Shown here: positions 20,802-34,907 of the stretch, in pieces | Layout of the letters: the number at the start of each line of letters is the position of its first letter | Position numbering within the stretch: the first letter of the stretch is position 1 | From: Pohlia nutans | Taxonomy: Eukaryota; Streptophyta; Bryopsida; Bryales; Mniaceae | Reading direction: 5' to 3' | Length of the DNA: 64,000 nucleotides | Assembly (NCBI GenBank): GCA_022496805.1 | Contig: CM040091.1 | Location: 21,318,336 to 21,382,335, forward strand | Translations under genes and position numbers: made by a program | The notes under the pieces: generated by a model | Seen by the model: only the letters and a program-made list of their open reading frames with translations | Told to the model about the DNA's origin: nothing | The model's database searches: none

Positions 20802-22345
20802 AAGGTTAACCACCCTATTTGTGCCACTTTGTGGTCACTATGTATTAGTGTCTTATTTTTCATTTTTTCTATATGTACGCTATTAGTACATAGTAGCACA
20901 AAAAGGGTGACTTCTGAATTGTGGCACAATTGTGACTTCTGAATTGTGGCTTACCTTAACCACGTTGGATTTTGAGCAGGTAGAAGCCAGCCTACGAGTT
21001 TTGCAAGATACCAGATTGTGTTTTCCTTCAGTTCATTGAGATGTACAGATTTCTTGGTGATACCGTAATCAGCCTTTTACAGGTAAATCTTGGTAATTAA
21101 AAACCGTTCACAAACCTCCTGTACCAATTTGCTGCTGCCAGCTTGGTCATATTCATTACATTGGCAAGAATGTGGTCCCAAGAGAAGGGTGAAATTTTTC
21201 TCAACTACGGTCTTCTTTCCCTCAATTGAAATTTTATGCTATTATTGCATTCAACGATGTCTCCTTCAATTCAATCCAATGTCAATTGAATTCCAACTCA
21301 ATTCCAATCCAACTCAAACCCAACTCAATCCAATTCCAACCCAATTCTAACCCAACTCAATCCAATTCCAACTCAACTCAATCCAAACTCAATTGAAAAA
21401 TTCAACCCAAACTCAACTTGGCCTTGACAACAACCTTTTTTTTCAGCCGGCGAAACATAGCCAAAAAGTGATTGTTTGTGGACGAGCTAAATTTGGACCA
21501 AAACTCATTCTTTTGTCACCAACAGAACATTTAGCAGCCTTTAAGTTTCATCCACCATTATATATGGAGTGACCGACGATCTTCAATCGAATGGGCTATT
21601 GACTCGGGGGTGCACTCCTTGAAAAAAATAAGGATATAGGTGCGATCATGGGGTATTTAAATGGGGGCTATTATTTTCCTTTGCTCTATTTTTTGGCACC
21701 CTATGATTACATAATTTTCTACTTTGGGTCATTAAAGTGGGGACATAGATTAATTGTAATTTTTGATTTCCATCTATATATCATACGCTATATTACTTCA
21801 AAATTTTATTTTTAAGATGGAAAGCAAGTGATTAGGAACAAAAAACAAGATAGACATGAAAAAACCATAGTAGCCACGCAAGTGCTTACAAACGAGGAAT
21901 AAAACTGTGTTAAACAACACAATTACCAAAATCGACTTCCTTACAAATGGAAGTTCACAGTTTAGGGTATAGATAGTAGCTGTAATATTTAGGGTGTGTC
22001 CATCGCATCAACTAAATCTGCAAAACATCTACTACTTGCAAAAACGGGCTGCGGAAATGCGCATATGAGCCTAAACTCTACATATGACTACCCCTAGATT
22101 GAGTGTATTCTCCCTCCACCTGCTGCAGCAGAGAAAGACAATAAGTTAGATGAGTTGCAGCAATCAAAGATGCAAGAACCAGCACAGTAAAGATAGCACA
22201 CAAGACAATAGCACACATGACAATCAAGTAAAGTGCACAGGTCATGGGGAAACGAGGTATTACATGCCAATGAAATGAGCATGGAGTTCTGCCTTACCTT
22301 AAGCGCGTTGAGCTGGAGTAACCCACACTGTTGGGAGCAGCTCAC
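20802..22345. other. THG1 3' flank and intergenic region
   Basis: Eight bases after the stop codon begins AACCACCCTATTTGTG, the left end of the MITE at 27574-27716, so the THG1 3' untranslated region is partly transposon-derived (the matching right end is unclear). A short array of CCAACTCAA/TCCAATTCC units lies at 21283-21385. The rest is AT-rich without a gene. The missing downstream kinase exons of the fragment at 22346-23551 are not found here. Confidence 0.45.
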
Positions 22346-23551
22346 TTCTCGTCTCACGTCCTCGATCGCAATCGCCGTCGTCATCTGCCACAGCGCACTC
22401 AATTCATCTCAAAAACCTTCCGGATTGAACAGCTCATCCACTCAGTTTCACGCACTCAATACAAATTAGGAACGATGAAGCAATTCAAAATCCAAAAATA
22501 CCATATCATTAATCGGTGGACTAATTCATAACCCTCATCTCAACAGAACAAATCTAGAACTACAACCCAAATTGTCAGAAAACAGTAAGGAAAGTACATC
22601 CAAAATGGACCGTGTTCCAAAAAAGTGATCCCTATTATTGGATTCGAAGTACCAATCCCACAGCTACTCGAATCTCTCTGCACCTCACAGCTTGCTAGTC
22701 GCCATTAACTGCACAAACTTCTCACCCGCATCACATCGTCCATATGCTGATCAAACTTCACTTCAAGTTCGTTATCTGCAAGCCTAAAACTAACTAGTGA
22801 CTTCTCTTCTCAACTTGCTAAGCCGATTCTCTTCTACGACAATTGCCTCACCGCAACCTAATTCCCAATATCAATTCTTCAATACCTCCCAGATCTCTGT
22901 TGTTCCCTCAAAGCTCTTCCAATCTGCACGCGCAAGCAGACTAACCATTGGCGTCTACTACACACAACTGCACACTCTCCTAATCCCACGCAATCCCTAA
23001 CCGAACCACCGATCGTCATGTTCCAAATTTCAAGCAATTGGCACTTCTGGAACCTCATATCTATTGAAGCTCCAAATTCTACAGCTTTGTACATTTGAAT
23101 GTCACAATTTTTGACGTCTGAAACATGCCATTTTAACGAGGATGACCACGACAAAAATCCAGAAATCCAAGTACCTTGGCTTTGGAAATAATCTTCACGG
23201 CCACGGGCTGTCCCTTCTGGTCGCCCCTGCGCATTTCCGCGTAACAAGTGTGACCAAAGTGTCCGCGCCCGACTTCGTGTCCCAACTCATACTTGCTGGT
23301 GAAGTTCTTCGGGTACCCAACTGCTTGTCCAGCGGCTTCTCGTTCTCCACGGCCTCCGGGATCGCGCCTCCGTCCTTGGTCGTCGGTTTAGCGCCATGGC
23401 GCTTCATGAGCGATGACTGGATGTGCTTGGCGGGCGACGGCGGAGGGAACGGCCGTTTGAACAGACGCTGGGGAGTCGAACTAGCGTTTGCCGGAGAGCT
23501 CGCGTAGTGCGGCAGAGGACGGTGCGTCCATGCCGTAGACCTAAGCCGCAA
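22346..23551 (-). pseudogene. CDPK-related protein kinase, 5' fragment with a frameshift
   Basis: Exon 1 (23551-23175) encodes a CRK-type N-terminus: STPQRLFKRPFPPPSPAKHI, MKRRHG-like residues, and EKPLDKQLG. Then, one base out of frame after about 23315, it gives [23 protein letters not shown] (glycine-rich loop) and [11 protein letters not shown] (the ATP-binding lysine). Exon 2 (22384-22346) follows after a GT-AG intron with MTTAIAIEDVRRE. CRKs are serine/threonine kinases resembling calcium-dependent kinases. The change of frame between the two matching halves and the absence of the HRDLKPEN, DFG and later exons in the 1.5 kb downstream point to a truncated pseudogene. A sequencing error could explain the frameshift but not the missing exons. 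The usual MG myristoylation start is also missing. Confidence 0.75.
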
Positions 23552-24474
23552 CCCCTACACCACGTGATACAGGAAGACGCCAAACCGTAACCGCCAAACT
23601 ATAATCGAGTAAGGAAGACAAAACTAAACCCTAATCGCCAAACCCGTCCACAGCAAAACAGATCAGCAAAGGGTTTAGAATGGCGAAGGAAGACAAGCCA
23701 CGAAGGAAGACATTCGTGCGGCTAGCAAACAACAGCAAAACTTCGTCCACAGTAGCAAACCCATCCATAGCAACAGCAGCAAAACTTCGCGAATGAACGC
23801 CAGCTGCGAAGGAAGACGATGGTGAACGTCCACAGCAACAAACCCGCATCCAGCAACAGCAGTAAAACTTTTGCAAACGCTCCACCAGCCAAGACAATGG
23901 CGAAGGAACCCTAAGCGCGAAGGAGCTCGCCAAACCCGTGAGTAGCGCTTTGAGGAAAAAACATGCGAAAGCACAACCGCTGCGGAAAACTGCGGAAATG
24001 GTGAAGGAACCCTAGCCTCACGAAGAGAGGCCCAACGGCCCAAAACCCTAATTGTTTTTTAGCAAACCCTGAACGCCACCTCAGCGCCAACTCAGCGCTT
24101 TTTCAGTGCCACCTCACCCATTTGTCTACATCAGGTCTAAATTTTGAATATTCCAGACCCTATACTATTTCTACTTTTTTCTACTTTGGTAGAATAGATC
24201 ACACTCTATATTAGTTATAAGGGCATCCAATGCATATTTCTATATGCTATTGTAGATCTAAATTAATTGTAATTTTTAGCTCCAATGTTTATTTGACACT
24301 CTACATTATTTCGCACGTAGTTTTCTACTTCTACCACACAGTGCACCCCCCGAGGCAATTGAATCAAACGAACAATTGCAGGACACTGTTGAATTGTGAT
24401 TGACTGAGCGTTTTCGATTATTGTTCACTATAATTAGTTGCTCTTACTCAATGCCACCTGCCCCATAGCTAATA
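23552..24474. other. Upstream of the kinase fragment, no gene recognised
   Basis: GC-richer to about 24060, with AAACCCTAA motifs near 23625, 23907 and 24045 typical of plant leaders read on the minus strand, consistent with the old promoter or leader of the kinase. Overlapping minus-strand frames (23631-24043) are low-complexity and not recognised. Confidence 0.4.
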
Positions 24475-24874
24475 AGGTTGGATAACCTATTACCACCAAC
24501 TTAAGCAATTTGGCCTATTTTTGGCAGTGCTAAATTCGAAAAAAAAAAATGACCGCATCTGAAATAGGTTTTCATGAGGATTGCTAAAATTTGCAACATC
24601 TAATTCGCATTTGTCAATTTACTACAAAATTCCAAAGTGGGAAGTAACCTTTTACTCAAATCAAACCTCTAGATTTCCCCATGTCCACACCATGTGGTAC
24701 TAACTTTCACTCATCATGATACCCAAAACCACCAACTATTTTTTCGCAATGCTTGGCATGCCATTGGTCTACCTCAATAGTGAAATTGGTGGTTTTGAGT
24801 CTCAACTCTGGTGGCCCCAAGAAAAATCTACAGGTCGTAATTGGGGGAGGTGGTGGTAATAGGTTATCCAACCC
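24475..24874. mobile_element. TA-flanked MITE with AGGTTGGATAACC ends
   Basis: 400 bp. Inverted ends AGGTTGGATAACCTATTACC and complement (about 25 bp) are flanked by TA at 24473-24474 and 24875-24876. Confidence 0.75.
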
Positions 24875-24876
24875 TA

Positions 24877-25362
24877 CTCCACATCATTTTTTTGGGAGAA
24901 GACAGTAGTCACAGAGGCTGTTGAATGTTATGAAAACAATCATCCATGTTGACATATTTTCATTCATTTGAGCAAATTCTCATTTAATCATGATGACCTC
25001 ATGCTACAATGTTTGAAAAATGAAAAATTGCAGAAAAATCCTTCCCCCTGACAACCCTGCCCCAAGAATTTTTCTAACAAGACAAACTTTCCATCCGAAA
25101 TTTCAGATTGACTAGTCTCATTTCCACCGACCCAAACCAAAACGAAAGCTCAAAAAGTCGTCGCCCGCCGTTTCACCGGGCACCCGACTCTCCGACCACA
25201 GAAACCCATCGTTTCACCGGGCGAACTCACCCTCCCTCCCTCCCTTTCCTCCGCTGAAATCTACGAATCCCAGAATCTAGGATTGTGGACGTCGACTAAA
25301 CCGTCGCCAAACAGGCCTGTATTTTCCATAATTATATGAAACTGTAACACCGGCCTTCTAGT
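24877..25362. other. Intergenic, with pyrimidine-rich leader-like stretch
   Basis: 25080-25320 is richer in G+C, contains two copies of CGTTTCACCGGGC and a CCCTCCCTCCCTCCC run, and looks like a plus-strand promoter or leader. No coding sequence follows that I can recognise. Confidence 0.35.
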
Positions 25363-25674
25363 CAGTGATCCCAGAACCACTTTATGACATTTAGAACATT
25401 ATGCGACCTCCCACATAAATGGTATCTACTTTTGCTACCCAGTGCATACAATACTCACGATACCTCTGTAATATCCGGCAATACCCTTGATAGATTAAGG
25501 TGATACCCTGATGATATCCGCGGATATCACCTCATGAAGTTGCTACATATTTATATCATGATGAGCATTTTCGCTACATTTCAATTTTTTTTCATTTTCT
25601 TTCTTTGTATGTTTAGCAGCCCCGTTTTTTTTTTTTTGAAATCCAGCTAATTTTAGCCAGTTTTGAGATCACTG
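25363..25674. mobile_element. hAT-like MITE, complete copy
   Basis: 312 bp, starts CAGTGATCCCAGAAC and ends GTTTTGAGATCACTG, flanked by a perfect 8-bp duplication CTTCTAGT (25355-25362 and 25675-25682). The 8-bp duplication and CAG-type ends fit hAT. This intact copy is the reference for the two half copies at 37837 and 59604. Its uninterrupted TTAA at about 25495-25498 is where those are broken. Confidence 0.85.
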
Positions 25675-25848
25675 CTTCTAGTTCCTCTTGTTCTGGATTG
25701 ACACAACTAACTGGTGGTGAATTGATTAGAAGCTTTTCATTTCATTCACAAGTGTCGGTTGGGTTGACCTGGTCTCATGAGATTTGGCCATGAGACGCTC
25801 GTTGCTTGCAACATCATCAACACAACCATTTACAATATACAATAACAT

Positions 25849-26120
25849 AGGGAGTGTTAGAGTGTGAGCTTGTGAAGGGAGACTCTGCGACACGGTTCCT
25901 ACATACTGACATCCTAGAATACTCTCGCCAAAACAGTTGCCTTCTACATGCAAATTGAAACCACGCAATTTTAGGACCATTACAATAGGGAGTGTCAGAG
26001 TGTGAGCTTGTGAAGGGAGACTCTGCGACGTGGTTCCTACATACTAACATCTTGAAATACTCTCGCCAAAACAGTTGCCTTCTACATGGGAATTGAAACC
26101 ACACAATTTCAGGATTACCT
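25849..26120. repeat. Tandem duplication of 138 bp
   Basis: 25849-25986 is repeated at 25987-26120 with about ten or more differences. Because 138 is a multiple of three, the minus-strand open frame 26188-25817 encodes two 46-residue repeats (RRQLFWREY, AESPFTSSHS). The protein is not recognised and may be spurious. Confidence 0.7.
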
Positions 26121-27335
26121 TTCAAGGAGACAGGGGCCAAAAACTTGTTGCAGTGAGTGAATGCTTGCACTCTGACACCCATATTCAAAACAGGAAGATT
26201 TCGCGCCGTTAGCCCCGGGGAGTGTCCTTGAATTGTATTGAAGGTGAGTATTACTTTAATTCTTCTTCTTCTTGTACAAATTGTGTAGCGTTGACGATTC
26301 TATTGATGGTTGTGATGTGTCGGTAGTGGTAGTGTTGTGTCGGCAGTTTTGGAAGTGGTTGTGATGTGTCAAGTTTTGGAAGTGATTGAAATCGATCTGT
26401 TGAGAGGTGAATTCATAATTATATTGACAGGGGAAGTACTTAGAATTAATTTCATTCATTCTTTTGGTGTCTTACAAGCATTCCCACCAGTGATTGCTGT
26501 CCTAAAATTTCTAGCTTTAAAAAAATTAATTTCATTCATATTTTGACTTCAAAAGACTTTTTGCCAGACAAAGCACTCAAGGCTAAAGCACTCAAGGCTG
26601 GTATTTTGCTTCTAGATAGCAGCCACAAACTCTTCTTGTCTAGCAAAATTTAAGTCTGGGTTGGTATACGAGGTTTTGAAATAGGGATATGAGCCTCATT
26701 GCTATAAGTTATAACCCAATGGGGTAATGATACAATTGCTTTAAACATTGGACTTGACAATATATAGGGAGTGTAAGCCCTTCCACAATTTGTTATCAAT
26801 GTGACTCTTATTGTCAAAAAGTACTACTAACTCCCTTTGTTCCAAAATAAAAAGACATGTGGGAACATTGCTTTCAAGAGAGGGAGCAACTACTTGTAGA
26901 GTTTTGGAACACAATTATGAGATTGTCAATTTGACACCCCTCATGTTAACCCTTAAAAGGTCCTTGGGGTCCCTCTCTACAACCTGTATTTAGCCTTATA
27001 ATTGTTCAAATGCGATTTACTGCACAAATTGTGATATATTGTTAAATACATATTATCACGATTATCAATTTTTCTTTGTACTGGAAAGTGTTTGGTCATC
27101 GTTATTTTGATCAAATACCATCAAATACGGAGTATACTATACGGTGTCAAAGGGCTTTCGGGCCGGTCAAGGATTAATATTCAGCAGTAGGTGTGGTGTA
27201 TGTATGTGTTGATGAAGAGTATCATGTGCTTGAATGTGCAGATCAGTTTGGTAAAATTCTACAAGAGCTGGAGTTTGAATTAAGTAAATTAAGCTGTAGA
27301 AATTAAAAGCATCAGTCAGTAATTATGCTCCGGCG
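26121..27335. other. Intergenic, oxidoreductase upstream region
   Basis: No gene recognised. About 26946-27177 starts TTAACCCTTAAAAGG and ends GGATTAA, possibly another degenerate piggyBac-like element. CTCCCTTTGTTCCAAAATAA near 26830 resembles a lone Stowaway end. Confidence 0.4.
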
Positions 27336-30300
27336 ATGATGAAAGCTGTGAGCTACTCTTCTTATGGAGGTGGGGCAGAAGGCTTACAGGTGAAAAAAAT
27401 TTGTTTGTATTTTTATTTTTTTTGTGTTTTTTTTTATCATTCTTCTGTGAGCCCAATTTGAAACTGATGTGAAAGTTTTACATCCTGGCCTGGAATATAA
27501 TTTTCACAAGAGAACTCATACTGAGCTATGGGCAAGAAGATGAATAGTGAAATGTCTACATAACGCTAAGTTAAACCACCCTATTTGTGTAAAGTCACCC
27601 TATTTGTGCTCCTATGTCTTATTAATGTACATATCAAAATCTTAAATGTAAGACGTTGATACATTATTATGATCACAAAGTGGTAGAAATAGTCACATGG
27701 TATAAATAGGGTGGTTTACTTCAGTCAATGCAGATGTGTCGAGTTTTCTTTTGTTGAGAGAGAACACCATGAAAATCTTAAATGTAAGACATTGATATAT
27801 TATAATTACAAAGTGGTAGAAATAGTCACATGGTACAAACAGGGTGGTTTATCTTAGTCAACATAGATGTGTCAAGTTTTCTGTTGTAGAGAGAGAACAC
27901 CATGATCATCTTATAGTTGAAAATGTGTATACATTTCCCTTCTAGTCTCACATTTTTCATTTGTAAAAAATTCTTTGTAAGCAGGTTGAGGTGGAAAAGT
28001 GAGATTAAAAGAAAACACACAAAAACAGATTGCATATAAGACCCTTGTGGAACGTTAGAATCCATAATGTTGTATTCAATGTGAGAACAAAAAGTAAATT
28101 TTTGATGCAAGAGTACAACTTAACATTATGTTCTAAAACCTTCTTGAAACTCTTTATGCTTGACAAATAAATGAGGAGGTGCACTTGCAGCATGTGGAAT
28201 TGCCAATTCCCAAACCAACGAAAAACGAGTTGCTCGTGAAGGTGGAAGCTTGCAGTATAAATCCCATTGATTGGAAAATCCAGAAAGGCTTCATGAAACC
28301 CGTGCTGCCCTTCCGATTCCCACATGTACCTGGTGAGATTACTTTCACATCAAATTCCATCGATTCAACAATAAATTAATCATCACTAGCAAATATCCTG
28401 TTGCAATGCACCAACATTGCATTGGGAACGTGGGAATCAATTGGGAACACAAAAGGAACATGGCAACTTTACAAAACTTGGGAACACAAAAGGAACATGG
28501 GAACTTTACAAAACTTGGGAACATTAGGAAACGCTAAGGAACATGAAGGGGACGCTAGAGAATGTGATGTGAAGCTTTGAGGAACATCATAGGAACTGTG
28601 GAGAACGATTTGAGAACATGATGAAAAATTGGATGAAAGGCATAGATGTGAAATGTGGATGATTTCGTGACATGGTATCGTGATGAATACTAAGCAGGGT
28701 AGTGACATGGTATCGTGACGCTGTGTACTTAATATAAGAGATTCATCCCTAGGGTCATTGTCAAAAAGTCACGTGAGTTAAAATATGGGGTCCATTTTAT
28801 TCATCGAGAGGAAACATTCCCACCTAATTATAAAATTTTACATTATACCTCAAATCTTCCGGTTATATGTGACTGGAATTGAGAGTTAGAATTTAGTGCA
28901 TATATTTGAAGTCATGGTATGTTTGCAAAGGCAGGTATGAATCACAGTAGAATTACTTATTATCTATTGATCAGTCTTTAATTGGCATGCCCGCATTGCA
29001 TGTGAAAAGTGAAGTAGTTTTTCAATGTTTTAGTGTTCCGAACCTGTTGTTTTTCATTTCTCATTTCGTGGGAACAGTGAACAATGGCTGAATGTTATGC
29101 TTATATTTATGGCTTCTTGTGACCAAAATCACTCACCAGCACTGACACATCCCATGTGTTTGACGCGATTTCATTCTTTTTTTATTATAGTAAGTGAAAA
29201 ATGACACATTTCCTACTAGTGAAAATGTATACTACTCTACAATGCCAATGGGGATGTGATGAGGCAGCGTTGAGAAATCCTGAAAGTGGAATTTGGATGA
29301 GCAGGTGCAGACATCACGGGCGTGGTGGTGAAGGTGGGTCCTGGAGTGACAACATTTGTACCTGGGGACAAAGTTGTGAGCTGTTTAGGCAAGGTATGAA
29401 TTTCAATTATACTCATTCTTGCATCAGAACCAGCGGGTTGTTTTACTGGACCATTAGACAACAAAGTGTCGAACTTCACCGTTGAAGACGTCTAGTTAGA
29501 CCTCCTCGTCTGCATGTCAAAGAAACATATTCTCAGAATATGCATGAGATATACTTAAATAGGCACTGATTACACAATTGACGTCAGATGTTTAACCCCG
29601 AAACGTCTAAATGTGCCTTTGCGGCTCCCTTTGCGGTCAGTAGAATACGGTGTATTTTGGTTGTATTTGAAATGGATTCACATCTTTAATGGGTTTGAGT
29701 CTAAAAGAAAAGTTGAAATTAGATCAATGCAGTTCTAGTGAGTTCTTGAGATCCCAATTTAGAGTTTCTTATTGGTAGCAAATCCCAATCATACGACAAT
29801 GTATATACTATCCCCATGGGACGTTTAGGGGTTAATATGACATGACCAAGCTGGAAAAACAGTGTAAGGCATGACAATCCTCACTATTATTCACATCCTT
29901 GCGGTGTGATTAGTAGAATTACACTAACCATATACAGTGGATGGATAATTGTTGTGGGTACATCCATCCATTTGGACAAGTTCTCATATGTTTGAACAAT
30001 GTTTCATCCATTTGAACAAACTTTCATCAACTTTGGATGAATTTTACCACGGTATTTTGGAAGAACAATTATAGTACCGTGGGCCACAGTATATGGTGAT
30101 TTCAGTGTACCATCAACAAACCATTTACTCACAACCAATGTAACTTTTTTGTACTACACAGCAGCATGCTCTGTGACGTTTAAAACCCATGTGGATTATC
30201 CAAACTGACATTCTGCAAACTCTGGTTTTGAAGCCAATTCTACACGTTTAATTTGCATGGCATAATCATGCACAAGTGCTTTTAACCCCTAAAGACCAAG

Positions 30301-32441
30301 AAATTCAAATTGGGCATGGTATTTTTTTTTTTTTTTTAGTAATTTTGAATAAGTTCTATGTGGACTTCCTTTTGTTCAAATTTGTTTGTTTCTCGACCAT
30401 CACATGCATTATTCTTCACTGATTCAGTAATACAAAATTTTGTCTCATCTGAATTATATATTTCTAATCAAATTTGTTATTTTAAAATCATGAATCCTTG
30501 GTCCTTTAGGGGTTAATGTGAATTGCTTGACATGCATGGCTGCTGCAGGCCGGAGGGGGGCTTGCGGAATATGCCATCGCTCCAACCAGCACTACAATCA
30601 AAAGACGGCAAGGGGTGAGTCCAATAGAGGGCGCTGCTGTGGGCGTCTCTGCCTTTGCTGCCCTGCAAAGTGTTCGGAACTCGGCAGGAATTGACATCGA
30701 AGGCTCGTCGCATGGTTCAACTAAAAACCTGCTTATTAGGGCTGCATCTGGTGGGGTTGGCACTTTGGCAGTGCAGGTAATTAATTCTATATCATTTGTA
30801 AAATCACGAGAATCCTTGTTGAGCATCCTTTGAATTGGCATGAAACGGACTCTAAATTCCCCCCTTGACATTAATGCAAGAGCACAAAACTTGCCTCCCT
30901 AAAGGTTTTAAATTCTTGAGAGAGTTCCCCAAAATTAATTTGGAGACATAGGCCCCAAATTTGCCAAAAATAGATCATAGGTGCCCAAAATGGAAATTTC
31001 GGAAAATGAGCCCATGGGTGAATAGTGCTTGCATTTGCGTTGAGGGGGGAATTTAGAGTTGGGGACAAGCAAATTGGTCTCTTCTCACTTGCTATTTTGA
31101 ACCATTCCAGAGTTGATGAGTGCATTTGGTCACATAGGATAAAGAAAAAATATCTTGTCCATGATTTCGATTAGTGAAAAGTGAGTGAGAAGCAATAGGT
31201 ATGCTTGTAGTATTAGTTTGAACAAGAGAGCTTCTCAACCCCTAAATGACCAAAGATTCAAAATGACAAGTTCAATTAATCATATTGTGATAAAAGAAAA
31301 TAGAATTAAGATAATACCAAATTTTATATGACTAGAATCAATAAAGAACATTGCATATGTTAGTCAGAAAACAAATATATCTGAATGAAAGGTCATTCAA
31401 AACTACTAAAAAATTAAGAGGCCAAAATTAGGTTTTTTTTGTCCTTTAGGGATCAAGCCAATGAGTGGTTGTCTTCACATACGAGAATATATGAGTTTCA
31501 TGATTTCATCTGTGAGTTTGCTCTAGACAAACACATCAAATTAATCAAAACATGACATAATCTTTTACATTCTTTTTGACATTGTTTGCAACACTTTAGT
31601 TTTTCGACACTGAAGTGTCACAAGCAATAGTGACAGAAAGCAACACTTTGTCTTTTCTTTTCTTTTCTTTTTATTTTTAAAATTTTAAAATAAACAAGCA
31701 GCTACGCTACAAGGAGCTCTGACCGGAATAGAATAGGTGAAGGATGAAAATGGTGAAGGACGAGAATGCATTTTCAGTGGAATCATGGACGGAATATATT
31801 TGCTGTAGTGGTATTTAGCCCAAAAAATGAGTGTCCCTACAATGCCTCTTCCCTACAATCAGAGACAATAAATATATAGTTTTAGAACTAAATTGTCTCT
31901 CATGTTATCATCAAGAGATTTGCAACAACGTATGTATTATGTTTAGCGCATTTTATTAATGCTCTTTGTCATGACAAGGCAGATTGCAAAGCTCGGAGGG
32001 GCTCATGTAACAGCAACATGCAGCCCTCATAATTTCAGATTGCTCAAGAGCTTAGGGGCAGACGAAGTGGTGGATTCGCGAAAAGTGCCCGAAAGTCCAT
32101 CGGGGAAAAAATACGATGTGGCAATCAATTGTGGTCCACATCAGCCATTTCCGTGCTACAAAGCCCAGCTGGCGCCCTCGGGATTCGTCATCGATTTAAA
32201 CCCGTCTCCGAAGGGCCTCATGACGAGTGCAGTGCATGCCTTGAGGCTGTCGAAGCGGAAGTATTTCCCCTTCATGCATATCCCCAACAGCGCTGACATG
32301 TACATTCTCTTCAACTTGCTTCACACGAAGAAACTGAGAACCGTGATTGACTCCACATACCCCTTGGACAAAGCTCATGAGGCTTGGGCCCGGTGCATGG
32401 ACGGGCACACCGTCGGGAAGATTGTCATCGTTTGTTGTTGA
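27336..32441 (+). CDS. ceQORH-type quinone oxidoreductase, MDR superfamily (5 exons, 323 aa)
   Basis: Exons are 27336-27389, 28191-28332, 29305-29393, 30549-30776 and 31983-32441. All introns are GT-AG, phases close, and the total is 972 nt. The product matches the Arabidopsis chloroplast-envelope quinone oxidoreductase homologue over its length (usual length about 329), an NADPH-dependent, zinc-free member of the alcohol dehydrogenase family acting on quinones or reactive alkenals. Visible features are the GroES-like domain with NPIDWKIQKG in exon 2, PGADITG and PGDKV in exon 3, the nucleotide-binding AASGGVGTLAVQ (160-171), KSLGADEVVD and SGKKYD in exon 5, and C-terminal GKIVI. There is no obvious cleavable transit peptide, as in the Arabidopsis protein. 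Two adjacent ATGs (27336 and 27339) could start it. Introns carry several MITEs. Confidence 0.93.
27574..27716. mobile_element. TA-flanked MITE, AACCACCCTATTTGTG family, in oxidoreductase intron 1
   Basis: Starts AACCACCCTATTTGTG and ends ATAAATAGGGTGGTT between TA dinucleotides. Its right half is repeated at about 27775-27852. Its left end also occurs just after the THG1 stop codon. Confidence 0.6.
28433..28522 (+). repeat. Short tandem repeat (about 37 bp x 2.4) in oxidoreductase intron 2
   Basis: Units read TTGGGAACACAAAAGGAACA then TGGSAACTTTACAAAAC. Further GGAACRT-rich sequence continues to about 28640. Confidence 0.75.
29596..29831. mobile_element. piggyBac-like MITE family 2 (copy 2), in oxidoreductase intron 3
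   Basis: TTAA at 29592-29595 and 29832-29835. Closely similar to 15985-16202. Confidence 0.75.
30286..30512. mobile_element. piggyBac-like MITE family 1 (copy d), in oxidoreductase intron 3
   Basis: TTAA at 30282-30285 and 30513-30516. Ends GAATCCTTGGTCCTTTAGGG G. It stops 32 bp before exon 4. Confidence 0.75.
31239..31451. mobile_element. piggyBac-like MITE family 1 (copy e, degenerate), in oxidoreductase intron 4
   Basis: Body matches family 1. The flanks are TCAA and TCAA rather than TTAA, so this copy is older or its target sites have mutated. Confidence 0.6.
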
Positions 32442-32969
32442 CACTATAAGGAAACTCGTCACTTTTCACTGACTGAAATTGCGGAAAATGTACCTTGTCC
32501 TTTGTGAGAAGCGACCAATTTCCTTGTGAATTGATTTCTATACTTGTATAAATGGAGCATGTTTTACTCCCCCCCCAGCCTCTCGGGGTCTCACTCTTGG
32601 ATAGGACAAAGTAGGACAATTGCTTTAAAGGTTAACCGGTTAAACATTTCTTCACTACCTTACTGAAATTTGTTCATATCTCATTCATAAAAACTTCAAA
32701 TCACAATTCTTTTTGGAGGTGGAAGATGACTTAGTCTTCTAACTTTTCTTAATTGAAAATATTTCAAAATAAGATCATTTTCTTCATTATCAGCTCTATC
32801 GTTGCAATTTGTTCCAGTGCCAACTCTTTCCATTGTGGTATGCTTTTGATAATCTAGCTTTTGAATGTCCGTAAGGGGTCTTCTTTTGGTCGCCCGGTCA
32901 GATGTCACCACTTTAAACAGTCCATTTTGTCAGTCATGTCAGCCATACCTCGCAATTTTTTTTCAAATC
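32442..32969. other. Oxidoreductase 3' flank
   Basis: No gene. 32640-32800 resembles sequence at 57690-57990 (TTTTTGGAGGTGGAAGA phrase), a dispersed repeat of undefined ends. Confidence 0.4.
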
Positions 32970-32973
32970 TTAA

Positions 32974-33512
32974 CCCTTTCGGGCGCCTGTGTCCACTATG
33001 TGGACGATGAACAGATTTTGACTGTTCGAATTCCATCCAAACTGGATCGTTTTCATCCACCAAAATTTCTCATGGTTCTTCTGCAAGTTGACTATCCTTT
33101 GTACGGTTTGGATCTTCAAAATAGGTTATTATGATTTTTGAAAAAACAACACAAGTGCTTTATGTCAAGTTTCATTCTTAGTTCTAAAAGTGAGACCTTA
33201 AAGATGATTTTCCACGATAAGTGGAATCAAATAATGGAAACCATACCATCTCGTATTGCATGTTATTCTAATTTCATTACAATATATATATTTTTAAATC
33301 ATTAATTCTTGAATTTTTATTGATTTTAAAAAGAAAACATTGTAAAATAAGTTTAAAAATATTAAAGAAATATATGATAAATCCAACTGTACAGATGTGG
33401 TCTTTAGATTGACATTTACAACTTTTCTTTATACTTCAATTCCATTTTTGGTTTTCATCAGACATTTTATAACAAATCTTTGAAAACAGTGTTGAACTGG
33501 GACGTTAAAGGG
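32974..33512. mobile_element. piggyBac-like element family 3 (copy 2)
   Basis: TTAA at 32970-32973 and 33513-33516. Starts CCCTTTCGGGCGCCTG and ends GGGACGTTAAAGGG. Relative of 4921-5471. Confidence 0.7.
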
Positions 33513-33603
33513 TTAAAGGTTAAATTGTGAATTATTATCATGTATTATGTCAAGTTCTTTACTGTGACTGCCTAGCATCTGAGTAATTTGAAAGTTGTGG
33601 TTC

Positions 33604-34895
<1,292 letters not shown>

Positions 34896-34907
34896 AAGCT
34901 GTGGTTC

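Noticed and set aside
26826..26850. A second Stowaway-like element (CTCCCTTTGTTCCAAAATAA)
   Set aside because: Only one end is visible. No inverted partner was found within 1 kb.
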